Source of the DNA: Euonymus europaeus
Taxonomy: Eukaryota; Streptophyta; Magnoliopsida; Celastrales; Celastraceae
Direction of reading: 5' to 3'
Assembly: GCA_963580455.1 (NCBI GenBank)
Contig: OY756958.1
Coordinates: 17,434,501-17,498,500, forward strand
DNA length: 64,000 bases
The notes beneath the pieces were generated by a model, which was not told the DNA's origin, ran no database searches, and saw only the letters and a program-made list of their open reading frames with translations. Position 1 is the first letter of the stretch; the number at the start of each line of letters is the position of its first letter. Shown here in pieces: positions 48,629 to 60,286 of the stretch. The translations under genes and the position numbers were made by a program.

Positions 48629-49044
48629 GAAAAGGTATGCCGAGATGGTGGAGATGGCATTAGAGTTTGAGCAAAGTGAGAAGGAAGAAGCTCAGCGGAG
48701 TGTACTAACTTCCGGGGGTAATAGTGGTGGTGGCGAAAGTAGTAACAAGCGTCAGAGGACCGATTCCTACTCACAAAAAGGGGATCAGGGCAAGGGTCCT
48801 AGGGTGCAAGGGGGCAAGATGACTTGTTTCAGGTGAGGGAAAGAGGGGCACAAGCAGAATCAGTGCAGATCTACTAGGATCAAGTGCTTTGGGTGTGGCA
48901 AGATTGGCCACAAGAAAAGTGAGTGTCGACAGAGTAGTAAGGAAGCACAGCGGTCTACGGCGCCTGGATTACCAGCTCCAGCATCGGTTCCATCTCTCCC
49001 ATCTACTGTTCCATCTGGGGGGAGGGGGCGCGGTGGCTCTAGGT
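48629..49044 (+). pseudogene. Gag C-terminal part with two zinc knuckles (family B)
   Basis: Resumes after the solo LTR with KRYAEMVEMALEFEQ, then a Ser/Gly/Arg linker, then two knuckles. The first is broken by a TGA near 48835 in place of its second cysteine; the second, CFGCGKIGHKKSEC, is intact near 48890-48930. A TAG near 49057 lies further on, between knuckles and protease. Confidence 0.75.
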
Positions 49045-52000
49045 AGCAGCAGCAGCAGACTCCGCAGCCGCAGACAGCTATTACTCATACAAGGTTGTTT
49101 GCTATGGGGCATCAAGAGGCACCAGAGCATCCGAACTTCATTGGAGGTACTTTTCTTGTTTTGAATTGTTTGGCGAGAGTGTTGTTTGATTCTGGGGCCA
49201 CAGCATTATTCATCACTAGTGTCTTTGCACGTTCACTTGGGTTAGAGGTTTCGCCAATAAGGCGCATGTTCACAGTGACTTCGCCGATGGGGTATTTCAC
49301 TCCGTTGGAAGGGATGGCCTTTGGTTGTGAGTGTCGGTTTGGAGAAGTGGTCTTAAAGGCCGACTTCTATGTGATGGACTTCAAGGAGTTCGATGTGATC
49401 CTTGGAGTTGATTGGTTGACAAAGTACCATGGGTTGTTGGATTTTTGGGAGAGAAAAATCATACTCAAGGTACCCGAGGGTGGAGTGATACAGTTAAAGG
49501 GATCAAAGGGTATTCCTTGTTCACATTTCTTGGAAAATCCTTCATACCAAGATTCTGGAATGGCGAGTTTGGTGACTTCGGCACCTAAGGGTGATTTTTC
49601 TACATCGATAAGGGTAGTGGATGAATTTATGGATGTATTTCCGAAGGAGTTACTGGGATTACCTCCAAGAAGAGAAATTGACTTTGCCATAGAGTTGCAT
49701 CCGAACGTGAAGCCAATTTTGATTCCTCCATATCAGATGGCTCTGGAAGAGTTGAAGGAGTTGATGACGCAGCTGGAAGAGTTGCAAGACTTGGGATTCA
49801 TAAGGCCGAGTGTGTCCCCGTGGGGAGCACCGGTACTATTCGTGAAAAAGAAAGATGGGTCGTTGTGGATGTGTATCGACTATCGACAGCTGAATAAGGT
49901 TACCGTAAAGAACAAGTATCCTTTGCCAAGAATTAATGATTTGTTTGACCAATTGAGAGTTGCTAGGCATTTCTCTAAGATTGATTTGAGGTCGGGTTAT
50001 CATCAGCTGAGGATAAAGGATGAGGATATCCAGAAGACGGCGTTTAGAACTCGTTATGGGCATTATGAGTTCCTTGTGATGCCGTTTGGGTTGACAAATG
50101 CCCCGGCGGTGTTCATGGACCTAATGCAAAGGGTTCTTAAACCGTTTTTGGACAAGTTTGTTGTAGTATTTATCGATGATATATTGATTTATTCTCCTAC
50201 AGAGGAAGAACATGATAAACACTTGAGAGTGATTCTGCAGACGCTAAGGGAGAATCAGTTGTATGCCAAATTGAGCAAATGTGAGTTTTGGGCTACGGAG
50301 GTGAAATTCTTAGGCCATGTAATTACTCAAGCGGGTATTGCAGTTGATTACACCAAAGTTAAGTCAGTTCTGAATTGGGTGAGGCCAAAGAATGTAACAG
50401 AAATTCGAAGTTTTCTAGGGTTGGCAGGCAACTATCGAAGGTTCATTCTGGACTTTTCGAGAGTGGCTGCACCCATGTTGCAGTTAACCAAGAAAGGTAC
50501 ACCATTTTTGTGGACAGACGAGTGTGAGATGGCATTCTAAGAGTTGAAGAAGAGGTTGACAACACCTCCAGTGTTAGTAGTGCCGGAGAGAGATGTAGGC
50601 TACCAGGTGTATTGCGATGCATCTGGAGTGGGATTGGGATGTGTGCTGATGCAGCATGTTGAAGACACATGAGAGGAATTATCCAGTTCATGATCTGGAA
50701 CTTGCAGCGGTTGTGTTTGCTTTGAAGCAATGGCGATATTATCTCTACGGAGAACGGTTTGAGGTGTTCTCAGATCACAAGAGCCTCAAGTATCTATTCA
50801 ACCAGAAGGAATTGAAATTGCGGCAAAGGAGGTGGATGGAGTACTTGGAGGACTTTGACTTCAATTTGCAATACCATCCCGGTAAAGCAAATGTGGTGGC
50901 GGATGCGTTGAGTCGGAAACTTAGGGTGGCTAATTTGTGCTTACATGAATGCGGGATTGTGGAGACAATCAACCAGTTCGGTTTGAATTTGAGGGGTGAA
51001 GGAGAAAGAGTATTCTTGAGTAGCATGACCTCGAGACCGCAGATGGTCTAGAAGGTTATGGATGCTCAAAATGGTTATTCGACATTTGATGTACTGGATG
51101 AGGGTTCCGGATGGGTCCGTGGAAACAATGGAGGAGTGAGATATGTGGGGAGATTGGTAGTTCCCAATGACGAAGAGTTACGACAAGAGATATTGAAGGA
51201 GGCACACCATTCAGGGTTTGCCATGAATCCGGGGGTTACAAAAATGTACCAAGACTTGAAACGAAGTTTCTGGTGGAAGGAGATGAAGGCCGATGTGGCT
51301 AGGTATGTGGCGAAGTGTCTAACTTGCCAACAAGTGAAGGGTGAACATCAGAAACTAGGGGGTTGCTCCAACAACTACCTGTAGCGCAATGGAAGTGGGA
51401 GAGGATCACTATGGATTTTGTGACGGGACTTCCAATGACTTAGAAAAGATACGACACGGTGTGGGTGATTGTGGATCGATTGACTAAGTCGGCACCTTTT
51501 CTACCAATGAACAAGACGGATTCGTTGGAATCTTTGAGCAATTAGTATGTCAGGGAAAATGTGAAACTGCATGAAGTTCCATTATCTATCGTGTCAGACC
51601 GGGATCCACGATTCACAGGTAGATTCTGGAACAATTTGCAAGAGGCTTTGGGGACGAAGCTAGATTTCAGTACGGCTTACCATCCTCAGAGTGATGGCCA
51701 GAGCGAGAGAACTATACAAATTTTGGAGGATATGCTTAGAGCATGTGTGGTGGACTTCGGAAAGAGTTGGGATCGATACATATACTTGGCTGAGTTTGTG
51801 TACAACAACTCATTCCAAAGCAGTATCGGTATGACCCCTTTCGAGGCATTATACGGAAGACCTTGCAGGTCACCATTGTGTTGGGCTGAAGTCGGTGAGA
51901 AAGTAGTTTCGGGAGCGGAGATGGTCAAAGAAGCTCAAGAACGAGTTGAAGAGATAAAAAGATGGCTCATTACAGCTCAGAGTCGCCAGAAGTCATATGC

Positions 52001-52493
52001 TGATAAGAGGAGAAGACCGTTAGAGTTTGCGGCGGGTGACAAGGTGTTTTTGAAAGTCAGCCTGAGACGCTGCATTCAACGATACAGTAAACAAGGGAAG
52101 TTGGCACCAAGGTTTGTAGGGCCATTCGAAATTCTGGAAATAGTAGGATCCGTTGCATACCGTTTGGCTAGGTTAGCAAGAGTTCATAATGTGTTCCATG
52201 TCTCAATGCTTCGAAAATACGAGCCGGATCCATCGCATGTGTTGGATTGGACCACATTAGAAGTTGAGGAAGATGGGAGTTACGTGCTACAACCGGTGAA
52301 GATCGTGGATCGCCAAGACAAGATCACAAGATCGAGTGTCATATCATTGGTGAAGGTGATGTGGATGTACCAAGGAGTTGAAGAAGCAACTTGGGAGCTT
52401 GAATCCAAAATGAGGGAGAAGTATCCGGAGTTGTCCGACACTTTAGGTATATTGAATAATTTCGGGGACAAAATTTCTTTAAGGGGGAAGGGA
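49045..52493 (+). pseudogene. Ty3/gypsy pol, disrupted (family B)
   Basis: Protease ([10 protein letters not shown] near 49185), RT with FIDDIL (near 50170), RNase H (VYCDASG near 50610), integrase zinc domain (HHSGFAMNPG to [11 protein letters not shown] near 51205-51350), integrase core (SDRDPRF near 51595; DGQSERT near 51694) and a tail with EATWELESKMREKYP. Breaks: TAA at 50538-50540, a ~26-bp deletion near 50657 in RNase H, TAG near 51049, a frameshift near 51360 followed by TAG in the integrase core near 51441, and TAG near 51543. The last open part (51561-52541) runs without a stop through the purine tract into the 3' LTR. It cannot encode a working polyprotein. Confidence 0.88.
52481..52493 (+). 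other. Polypurine tract (family B)
   Basis: AAGGGGGAAGGGA directly precedes the 3' LTR. Confidence 0.85.
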
Positions 52494-54381
52494 TGTGAAA
52501 CCCCGACCCAAAAATTTAGTTTTGAGTCAAGTTACCGATGATCCGTGAGGTACGGAATCATGGAAAAATAGTTTTTGAGCTAGGTTCGGTAAATGGGCCA
52601 TAACTTTTGATATACATGTCCGTTTTGGGCCCATAATATATCAAATCGAAGCTTAGACCTAGACGGATGTAAATGTGAAAGTAGAAAACATAGAAAAATA
52701 GAGGACAGAGTTGAGCGCCCTTCCAGCGTTGGAGCGCTGGAAGCGCGCAATTTGGGCAGAGTCGAGTGCACTTCCAGCGCTGGAAGAGTGCATTTTGGGC
52801 AGATTCCAGTGCACTTCCAGCGCTGGAAGAGCACCAGCACCTGACCCAGCAAGCTTAAAACATGAGAATGTCTTCTTCTTCTTCATTTCTCTGGTTCTTT
52901 CCGTGTAGAGAGAGAAATAGAGAGGTAAGGAGAGAGATAAGGTGATTTGGGCAAGATCAAGCTTGATTTGGAGTGGATTGTGGGTGATTAACAACATTCA
53001 AGGAAGAATCAAAGGAGATTTGGAAGTTTAAGGTGAGTTTCTATGGTTTTGGAACTTAAGGATTTTCGTAGATCTACTTGGATTCTTTTAGAGTTTGATT
53101 GTAGGGTTTACATATGTTGTTCTTAGGGTAATTTAAGGTTGTTTCATAGGTTTCAATTCTTGGTTTAGGTTGAGTTCGATTATTGGAGAAATTTGGAGGA
53201 ATTTGGGAATTCTAGAGAGAGAAGGTTAGTCTCTCTTGGATTTTGTATTGGAATTGTTATTCTTATGATAAATGTGTGTTATTAACATGTATATATGGAT
53301 TGGAATGATGAAATATGGTTAGGTTGGTGAAAGGTGGATTTAAACCCTAATTCTTGGAATTTGGAATTGTGTGTTGTGCTCAACTTGAGCTAGGGGATTT
53401 CTTGACCCTTTCTTACTTCAATATCGTTCGTTGATTCTAAAATTTCAGTTCGAATTCTCATTGGTCTCTTTGTTTGTGTTCTTGCCTTATCGTGCCTAAG
53501 GAAGAACGAACCTAGGGTTTATTTATATATTCTTCCAAATGTAGATTGCATTGCCCAATTACATGTTCAATCATCCATTGAGCATGTTTTGAATCTTGTC
53601 ATGCATCATTAGTAGTTGTATATATATATAGGTTGATATATATGTGTATTTGGCATGGCACGAGCATGAATGCATTAGAGCTTGCACGGAATGCTCGGGT
53701 ATGGACTCGGGATACCATAGGTTACTTGAAAGTTACATGGGAGGATGGTTGCGTGTCAAGGCATGGGAACGGATCATATGACTCCATGTGAGGCAACACA
53801 CTTAAGGTGTGGTGTGACGGGGTTCACACAACCGGGTAGAACCTTCGCGGGTGTAATGTGAATGATGATTGTGCTCTCATTCATGATGGTTGGGAACCAT
53901 GTAGTGCATTTGAGGTTTGGTCAATCCATAGTTGAAGACTAGTGGATTGATGAATGTGTTTTACACCGAAGGGAATACCCAGACTATTGGTTGTGTTATG
54001 TGACATGTGCATAGAAGAGAACATATTAATGCATTATCTTTTCTTTAATAACCGCCATGTTGCTTGTTTTACTCTTTACCCCTACTGAGGCCATAGGTTG
54101 TGAATTTGCATGCTGTTAGAAGGCCTGAGGCCATAGGTTGTAAATTTGCTTGCTGTTAGATGGCCGGAGGCCCTGTTAGGTTGGGATGTGATTATATGAT
54201 GTTATGCTACGTTTAATCAGGTGGGCATTACCCGAATTACGGGGAGATGCTGCCGGATTTTTGTTGGAAGATTTAACTTAGTTAGACGAACTAGAGTTAA
54301 ATCCTCGTGTTGTGAATCACATTGATAACCTAGGACGGTGCGGTGAGCACCACGTAACATTCCCGAAATTGGGGCGTTACA
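52494..54381 (+). mobile_element. 3' LTR of family B, internally deleted
   Basis: 1888 bp. Nearly colinear with the 5' LTR but missing about 300 bp at 54087, between CCCCTACTGAG and GCCATAGGTTG. The lost segment includes the pyrimidine tract and CAGGTGAG. The breakpoint lies in a region of short GGCCTGAGGCC-type repeats, one of which is duplicated here. Confidence 0.9.
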
Positions 54382-54845
54382 AATTTCTTATCCCCAATGA
54401 ATGGCATGATGTACTTTATTGTCATAACGTAATTGAAGTTACGAAATGCATGCCCAATTGACTATAACAGTGTCTTCTTACTGTTAAGATGAACAACAAA
54501 GCGTTCCTAATATCAATGAAAGCAAAATATAAGTGAGAGTTAGTAACTGAAGTTTACTAATAATTGAATGGTGTATATAATGTCATACTTTACTTGAACA
54601 AACTCTCATAAACGATCCTTTTTCTCAAATGACACTCTACGCCAATCTTTTTCAAGGATTGAAATCGAAGTACGAGCCAAGACTCCAAGATACATAGACA
54701 TCTCGGTGGCCTCATCACCTGCAGGGACTTCTAATGAATTATATTGTACCACTATCCTCTCCTTTGCCGTTCTTAATTATTTATTCTGCCTAGCACCCCT
54801 ATTGACACCTCCTTTTGCGTTACTACTCTCTGGAACATCAACACC
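54382..54845 (-). pseudogene. CACTA/En-Spm-type Transposase_24-like gene, 5' exons
   Basis: Minus strand: an exon-like block ~54845-54595 reads VVQYNSLEVPAGDEATEMS, LGVLARTSISILEKDWRRVS and FEKKDRL, then GTAAAG as donor. After an intron a block ~54510-54382 reads SIGHAFRNFNYVM and MPFIGDKKF up to the retrotransposon border, and continues at 43203 with LYTPPVDYPQ. This order (Q-[FY]-N-x-L, LG-x-LAR, W--V) is that of plant transposase-24 proteins. Stops: TAA near 54775, TGA near 54611, TAG in the second block. The gene was dead or died after the insertion. Confidence 0.65.
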
Positions 54846-55020
54846 TAGATAGGGGTCGGCATCGTGCCGGGCCGGCCCAAAAATATGAGGCCCAAGCTTG
54901 AATATTGACTTCGGGCTTTGGGCCGAGCTTGATGTAAAAACTTAAGCACAAGCCCGACCTAGGCCCAATAAATTTGGGCTTTCGGGCAGGGCCTCAGGCC
55001 TCGGGCTTGTAAATTCGGGC
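54846..55020. other. GGCCC/GGGCC-rich segment, possible DNA-transposon end
   Basis: Begins TAGGGGTCGGCATCGTGCC and is dense in GGCCC, GGGCT and AAGCCC. TAGGGGTGGGCAT-like starts followed by such GC-rich words are common at ends of plant hAT-type elements. I see no matching inverted end, so this is tentative. Confidence 0.3.
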
Positions 55021-55263
55021 TTGGATTTTAACTATTTTATCATATATATTAATTAAATAATCAAATTTTAATATAAATATGTATATATATAATAAATAAT
55101 ATACTAATATGTGTGTATATATATATATCACAGTGCATGTCATATACATACACTCTGATATATAATGCACATAGTGCATATATTCATTGTTATTGTGTGT
55201 GTATATATATATATATGTTTAATATATGTATATGTATATATATATATCTATATATATATATAT
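55021..55263. repeat. AT-rich stretch with (TA)n and (TG)n microsatellites
   Basis: TATATATATA runs near 55117-55128, 55203-55218 and 55233-55262. The viral homology begins directly to the right at about 55264, so the pararetrovirus copy abuts a TA dinucleotide tract. Confidence 0.85.
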
Positions 55264-55482
55264 ACATTCTTGTTTCTGTTCTTGCTTTACTTAATTTTAT
55301 GTTTATGAATCTCTGTTCTTCCTTCTCTTCTCTGTTATAATCAAGACGACTCAGGACTATTAGTCTGTCGAGTCTAATTTATATATTGAGTTTAGTGATT
55401 CTCTGTGAAGATCACAAGCTTCAACTCATTAACTAAATCGAATAGCTTAGTTTCTTCCCTGCTTGTCTGATCCTTCCCGTTA

Positions 55483-55494
55483 TGGTATCAGAGG
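55483..55494 (+). other. Primer binding site of the viral copy 1
   Basis: TGGTATCAGAGG: 11 of 12 bases match the initiator tRNA-Met primer site used for minus-strand DNA synthesis by caulimovirids. It lies ~170 bp before the open polyprotein frame. The same motif occurs inverted at 59180-59191. Confidence 0.8.
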
Positions 55495-55653
55495 TTAGGG
55501 CAAGTGGTTGTATATTAAGGGACTTATGGTTGATTGCATACCATGCTAATGCTTTGTGGAAACCAAGAACAAAAGGGGGCCAGTAAGGGGCGACTGACAG
55601 CCCAGTGAGTGCCAGCGCGATATTCTTGGTAAAGCATCAAGTTGAGGGTATTA

Positions 55654-58168
55654 ATCAAACACGAGTTCTCTTTTTAGATCAACTTCTACCTCTTCCACTA
55701 TATCAGACGATAGAATCGTCAATCAAGAAGAAATTAATCTTGAAGATTTAGTTAGGGATGTTGATGATTGGGATATTCCCCGAGTTGAAATAAACAAAAT
55801 ATATAAAAGGGAATCCAGATTTAATATCCTAAGTCGTAATGATTATACGATTAAAACTGAAGAAGGAGATATTAAACTGTTTAAGTCATATGAAACCATT
55901 AAGCTTCTAGCCCAGAAATCTTTAGAAAAAGATAAGCAAAAATATAACTATCTTCATATCAGATTAGTCCAGATCGGTATTAACCCCTTAACTCGTGAAG
56001 GTTTAGATACATCAATTCTTTTATGTTTGCGTGATTGTAGAATGTTAGAGTTTAATGATTCACTCTTAGGTACAGTTGAAACTAGCCTTTGCAGTGGTCC
56101 AATTTATTTTGATTGTTATCCAAATTTTATAGTTTCCTTAAGTGATCAAAATATTTTAGATGCACTCACTCTAAACATCAAAACTCACAATTATAAGATG
56201 TCTTCTGGATCTCTTCCAATTTCTTTAATCTATAGGATTCATTATAAAGCTATGTCTTCAGCCTTTGGGTCGAAAGCCTTAAGAAAATCTCCCAAGGGAG
56301 AAACTCTATTAATTCAAACTGATATTGCTAGATCCAACATGACTCTTCCACGCATAATTAAGTGGGACGAGATTACCTTACCCACAACATGGGAGTTACA
56401 AGGGGTTGTACCTCCAAAGAAAGTAGAAAACACAAACATAGAACAAGTTACTCAATCCAGTGATGGAAAAGTAGAAATTACTTTTAGTTCTCGACGACAC
56501 TCAATTGATTTAAACAAATTTAATCGTAGTTCGTCTACTTCATCTTTTAGATCTAAGTTAGGAATCCCTCCTAGAAATTCCTTCTCTACTCCAAGCACTT
56601 CTTACACAACAAAAAATCAATTTTCATCCAATCCAAGTGCTTCTCATCACCCTAATTTAAGTGGAGTTAATCATTCTGGTTCAATACCAAAACCATTTTA
56701 CAATGTTCAACAGCCAGAATCCCAAACCAGTTCCACCCAAGAGCCAATGTCACCAACTTATTCTCAAATGGTTGATAATAATGACCCAGAGTTAAATGTT
56801 CTTATCCGTGATAATTTTGTTATCGATAAACAATCATTACAAAAAGAATTTTATTCTCCTCAAAATACAGCCAAAAGAGACTGGTTCCTCAGTCATTATA
56901 CAGGTGAAAGAAGTCAGTCTATTCAAAAAGTACTACAACAACAAATGCCATTCTTTGAGTACTTTGAGTTAGACATAGATGACCCCCGTATTGATTGGGC
57001 TACTTATCCTTTCACTCCGAAAGCCTCAAAAGTTTCAAAATCTTCCAAATCTTTAGATTCCTCCATCAATGCTCCAACCAGGGTTCAGACCTGGTATGAT
57101 ATTACCCCACAATCTATTCTTAAGTCTGAGCGTCCACCATCGATTAAACCTAAATCTCCAACGAATGACATTAGTTTCCAAGCAGCAATTGATAAGAAAA
57201 TACAAGCTCTTCACATTGATCTACACCAATCTTCTTCCAAGGAAAATAAATCCTTAGGAGCCTCAACAATTCATAATTTAGATAAAGTAAAAAATTCTTC
57301 TAATAGCCTTATACAAAGCTCCAGTTCTTCTTCTGAAAACCATGATAAACCTCAGAATAAAAGGATCACTTGTAAACATTGTAATAAATCAAATCATTGG
57401 ACACGATACTGTCGTGTTCGAAAAAGAATTAGAAAATTACAACTAGATCAAGAAATCATTGCAAAAATAGATTTAACCTTAAATGATACAGATGAGTCAT
57501 CAGATGACGAAAATACCAAAATAGAACCTCATAATCATACATCCTCTGTTACAGAGATTACAATGAAAACTCCAAACCCTAGTATTAAAACACTTCAACA
57601 GGATATTGCTAAACTTAAATCTGAAATCAAAGATATGAAACAAGAAAAGGATTTAGAGGAAAATAAGGAACAACCTTTCCTTAGAATATTGTCTCAAGTT
57701 ACTAGCCAAAAATGGTTTATAAAAGTTGCACTTCAAATCAAAAAATCTTTCTCTTTTGATACAATAGCCTTAGTTGATTCTGGAGCTGATTTAAATTGTC
57801 TTCGTTCAGATTTAGTTCCTCGTCCTTATTGGGAAAAAACAAATGAAGGAATCAAATCTGCAGTAGGAGAACAACTTAAGATTCTTTATAAATTATCTGA
57901 TGTCACAATCACAAACAATGATGCTAATCTCAAAACTAGTTTCTTAGGTATTCAAGACATTACAAAGTATGTTATTCTAGGAACTCCATTCCTTGAATTA
58001 CTCAAACCATTTAAAATTAGTAATAAAGGAATTCATACTAGGATTCTAGGAAATAAAATAATTTTTCCTTTTATCCAACAACCTATCACAAAAAATATTC
58101 ATTTCCTAGCACAAAATTCTGTTTATGAAGAATCCATAAATTGTTTCATTGAAAACAAAGGAAAATAG
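55654..58168 (+). pseudogene. Viral polyprotein N-terminal part: movement protein, coat protein, protease
   Basis: One open frame from after TAA (55651) to TAG (58166). No in-frame ATG occurs before about 56042, inside the movement-protein region, although the frame is clearly coding from ~55676; the start is non-AUG, mutated or supplied by splicing. Domains: movement protein from about 55740 to 56400 (RIHYKAMSSAFGSKALRKSP near 56229); a Ser/Pro-rich linker 56490-56750; coat protein with zinc knuckle CKHCNKSNHWTRYC at about 57369-57410; a Lys/Glu-rich coiled-coil-like part near 57590-57665; aspartic protease LVDSGADLNCL near 57771. The encoded proteins would mediate cell-to-cell movement, encapsidation and processing. 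It is an endogenous, disrupted copy. Confidence 0.85.
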
Positions 58169-59131
58169 ATTGAACACCTTTCTGATAAGATTGACATCTC
58201 CCAAATTGACCAACAATTATCAACAACATAAACAAAAGAAAAAATAAATTATCTCCAACATATCTTTGAAAATGATGTTTGTTCTGATCTTCCTACTGCC
58301 TTCTGGGATAGGAAGAAACATGTTGTCCAATTACCTTATGAAAAAAATTTCCAAGAAATCAATATACCTACAAAAGCCTGAGGGATAAAAATGAACAAAG
58401 AATTAGAAGAACACTGTAGAAAAGAGATTCAAGATCTTTTACATAAAAAGTTAATTAGGCACAGCCAGTCTCCTTGGAGTTGTGCTGCTTTTTATGTTAA
58501 TAAGAATGCTGAAATTGAATGAGGAGTTCCTCGACTTGTTATCAATTATAAATCTTTAAACAAAGCCCTCCAATGGATTGGTTATCCAATTCCTAATAAA
58601 AAAGATTTACTAGCTAAATTATATGATGCTAAAATCTTCTCAAAGTTTGATATGAAATCTGGTTTCTGGCAAATCCAGATTGAAGAGCGAGATAGGTACA
58701 AAACTGCCTTTACTGTTCCTTTTGGACAGTATGAATGAAATGTTATGCCTTTTGGCTTAAATAATGGACCTTCTGAATTTCAGAAAATTATGAATGACAT
58801 TTTTAATCCTTATTCTCAATTCTTAATTGTTTACATTGATGATGTTTTGATATTTTCTCATAATATCAAACAACATTTTTATCATCTCTTTAAATTTCTC
58901 AAGATCATTAAAGACAATGGTTTGGCTGTGTCCAAAACAAAGATTAAATGATTTCAAACAAATATTCGGTTTCTTGGTCATAATATTCATCATGGTACTA
59001 TTATACCAATCGAACGATCTATCCAGTTTGTTGAAAAATTTCCTGATAAAATATTAGAAAAAAATCAGTTACAAAGATTCTTGGGAAGTTTAAATTATAT
59101 TGCTGATTTTTATCCTAATCTTCAAAAAATA
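58169..59131 (+). pseudogene. Viral reverse transcriptase region, stop-ridden and truncated
   Basis: Continues in the same frame after the TAG at 58166. RT signatures: FSKFDMKSGFWQIQIEERD near 58636-58692, MPFGLNNGPSEFQKIM near 58745, YIDDVLIF near 58832. In-frame stops: TAA 58229, TGA 58379, TGA 58520, TGA 58736 and TGA 58949; I find no frameshift. The other copy lacks the stops at 58379, 58736 and 58949 but shares the one at 58520. RNase H is absent because the copy ends at the inverted junction. Not functional. Confidence 0.87.
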
Positions 59132-59179
59132 TACAATCAACCATAAGTCCCTTAATATACAACCACTTGCCCCAACCTC

Positions 59180-59191
59180 CCTCTGATACCA
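59180..59191 (-). other. Primer binding site of the viral copy 2
   Basis: Reverse complement reads TGGTATCAGAGG, identical to 55483-55494. The leader behind it matches copy 1 closely for ~45 bp up to the junction. Confidence 0.8.
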
Positions 59192-60286
59192 TAACGGGAA
59201 GGATCATACAAGCAGGGAAGAAACTAAGCTATTCGATTCAGTTAACGAGTTGAAGCTTGTGATCTTCACAGAGAATCACTAAACTCAATATATAAATTGG
59301 ACTCGACAGACTTAATCATCCTGAGTCGTCTTGATTATAACAAAGAAGTGGAGGAGGAAGACCAGAGATTTATAAACATATAATTAAATAAAGCAAGAAC
59401 AAAAACAAGAATAAATTTAACAATGTTAAAGCAATTGCAATGTCAAGCATTATAAATAAATAAATGAAGAACAATAAAGAACTTCTGGGCTTTATAACCA
59501 CAGGCGGCAAAGCCGACGGTTTGTGGCGCCGTTGAAGCAAGACATAAATAATAACAGAGGCGGTAGAACCAGCCATATAAGATGAACAATTTAAACAAGA
59601 AAGGCGGTTAAACCAGCCATAAATATTATTGAATGCATTCAAAAGCTGCAAGTATGAAACAAGATAAACTTACAGACTTTTGAATGCCTGCTTGTAGCTT
59701 ACATTGAGAGGAGGGAACTCTGTAGTTCCCATTTTTTATAAGAGGGGAAGGTTTTTAGAGAAGAAGTTGAGAGAACTAAGCCAAGAGTTGGAAGAGAAGA
59801 TAATGAGAATGGATCCCCAACTAAGGCATAGGTGGTCTTCTTGTATAGATGAAGAGACCACCTTTACAATCATTAAAATAAATATTAAAAGGTAAATAGT
59901 GGAACTTGAATAGTGGTCAATGTCTCCCACTTTTGAACTAATGCTCCACTTTTGATAATAAATGTTGCTTTTATGGAAAAGCAATAACCTTGTCTTCTTG
60001 TCCATAATGTCTTCATGTTTGGACCCGAAAGGGTATAATGGTATTTTTAGCAAATACTCAGTTGTGAAAGGATTTGGCAGTTTCTTTACCACCTACTGTT
60101 TGAGGTGGAATAACTAAGTCAATTAACCCAGACTTAGTTAGGTACCTTGTAGGATTTTTGGGCTTTTGAGTAAAGCCTCCAACTTTCAACAACCGATTTG
60201 ATTATTTTTTTACCACCGACCGTTTGAGGTGGAATAGCCAAGTCTTTACTGGACCTGATCAGTTTTGGGAAGAATTTTAAAACCAT
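59192..60286 (-). other. Viral intergenic region and transcript leader, copy 2
   Basis: About 1.1 kb between the stop of the 147-residue ORF and the primer site; no supported ORF. Contains a TATA motif and, on the minus strand, repeated GGCTGGTTNNACCGCC-type words near 59565-59615. In caulimovirids this region carries the promoter of the pregenomic RNA. Confidence 0.7.
59731..59740 (-). promoter_or_regulatory. TATA box of the viral promoter
   Basis: TATAAAAAAT on the minus strand, preceded by a CT-rich stretch (CTTCCCCTC) and about 540 bp upstream of the primer site. Position and sequence fit the pregenomic RNA promoter of a plant pararetrovirus. Whether it is active in the host is unknown. 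Confidence 0.55.

Larger units (their letters stand above)
43204..54381 (+). mobile_element. Decayed Ty3/gypsy chromovirus with a nested solo LTR (family B)
   Basis: Two LTRs (43204-45421 and 52494-54381), a primer site, gag, disrupted pol, a purine tract and a near-perfect target duplication. Its gag is split by a solo LTR at 46481-48628. LTR substitutions and several pol stops make it clearly older than the double element. Its pol is related to that of family A but distinct. Confidence 0.9.
55264..59131 (+). mobile_element. Endogenous pararetrovirus copy 1 (Caulimoviridae), plus strand, truncated
   Basis: Contains leader, tRNA-Met primer site, movement protein, coat protein with zinc knuckle, protease and most of RT. 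It ends inside the RT/RNase H connection at about 59131, where it is fused to the leader of an opposite-strand copy. No integrase or LTRs. One polyprotein in the order movement-coat-protease-RT fits petuvirus or florendovirus-like endogenous viruses; the genus is inference. Confidence 0.85.

Noticed and set aside
54994..55340. Tyr/Ile-rich open frames
   Set aside because: Translations of (TA)n and (TG)n microsatellites.
59370..60092. Open frames of 63-118 codons in the viral intergenic region
   Set aside because: They overlap the TATA motif and leader, lie on both strands, and show no similarity to known viral proteins; treated as chance.
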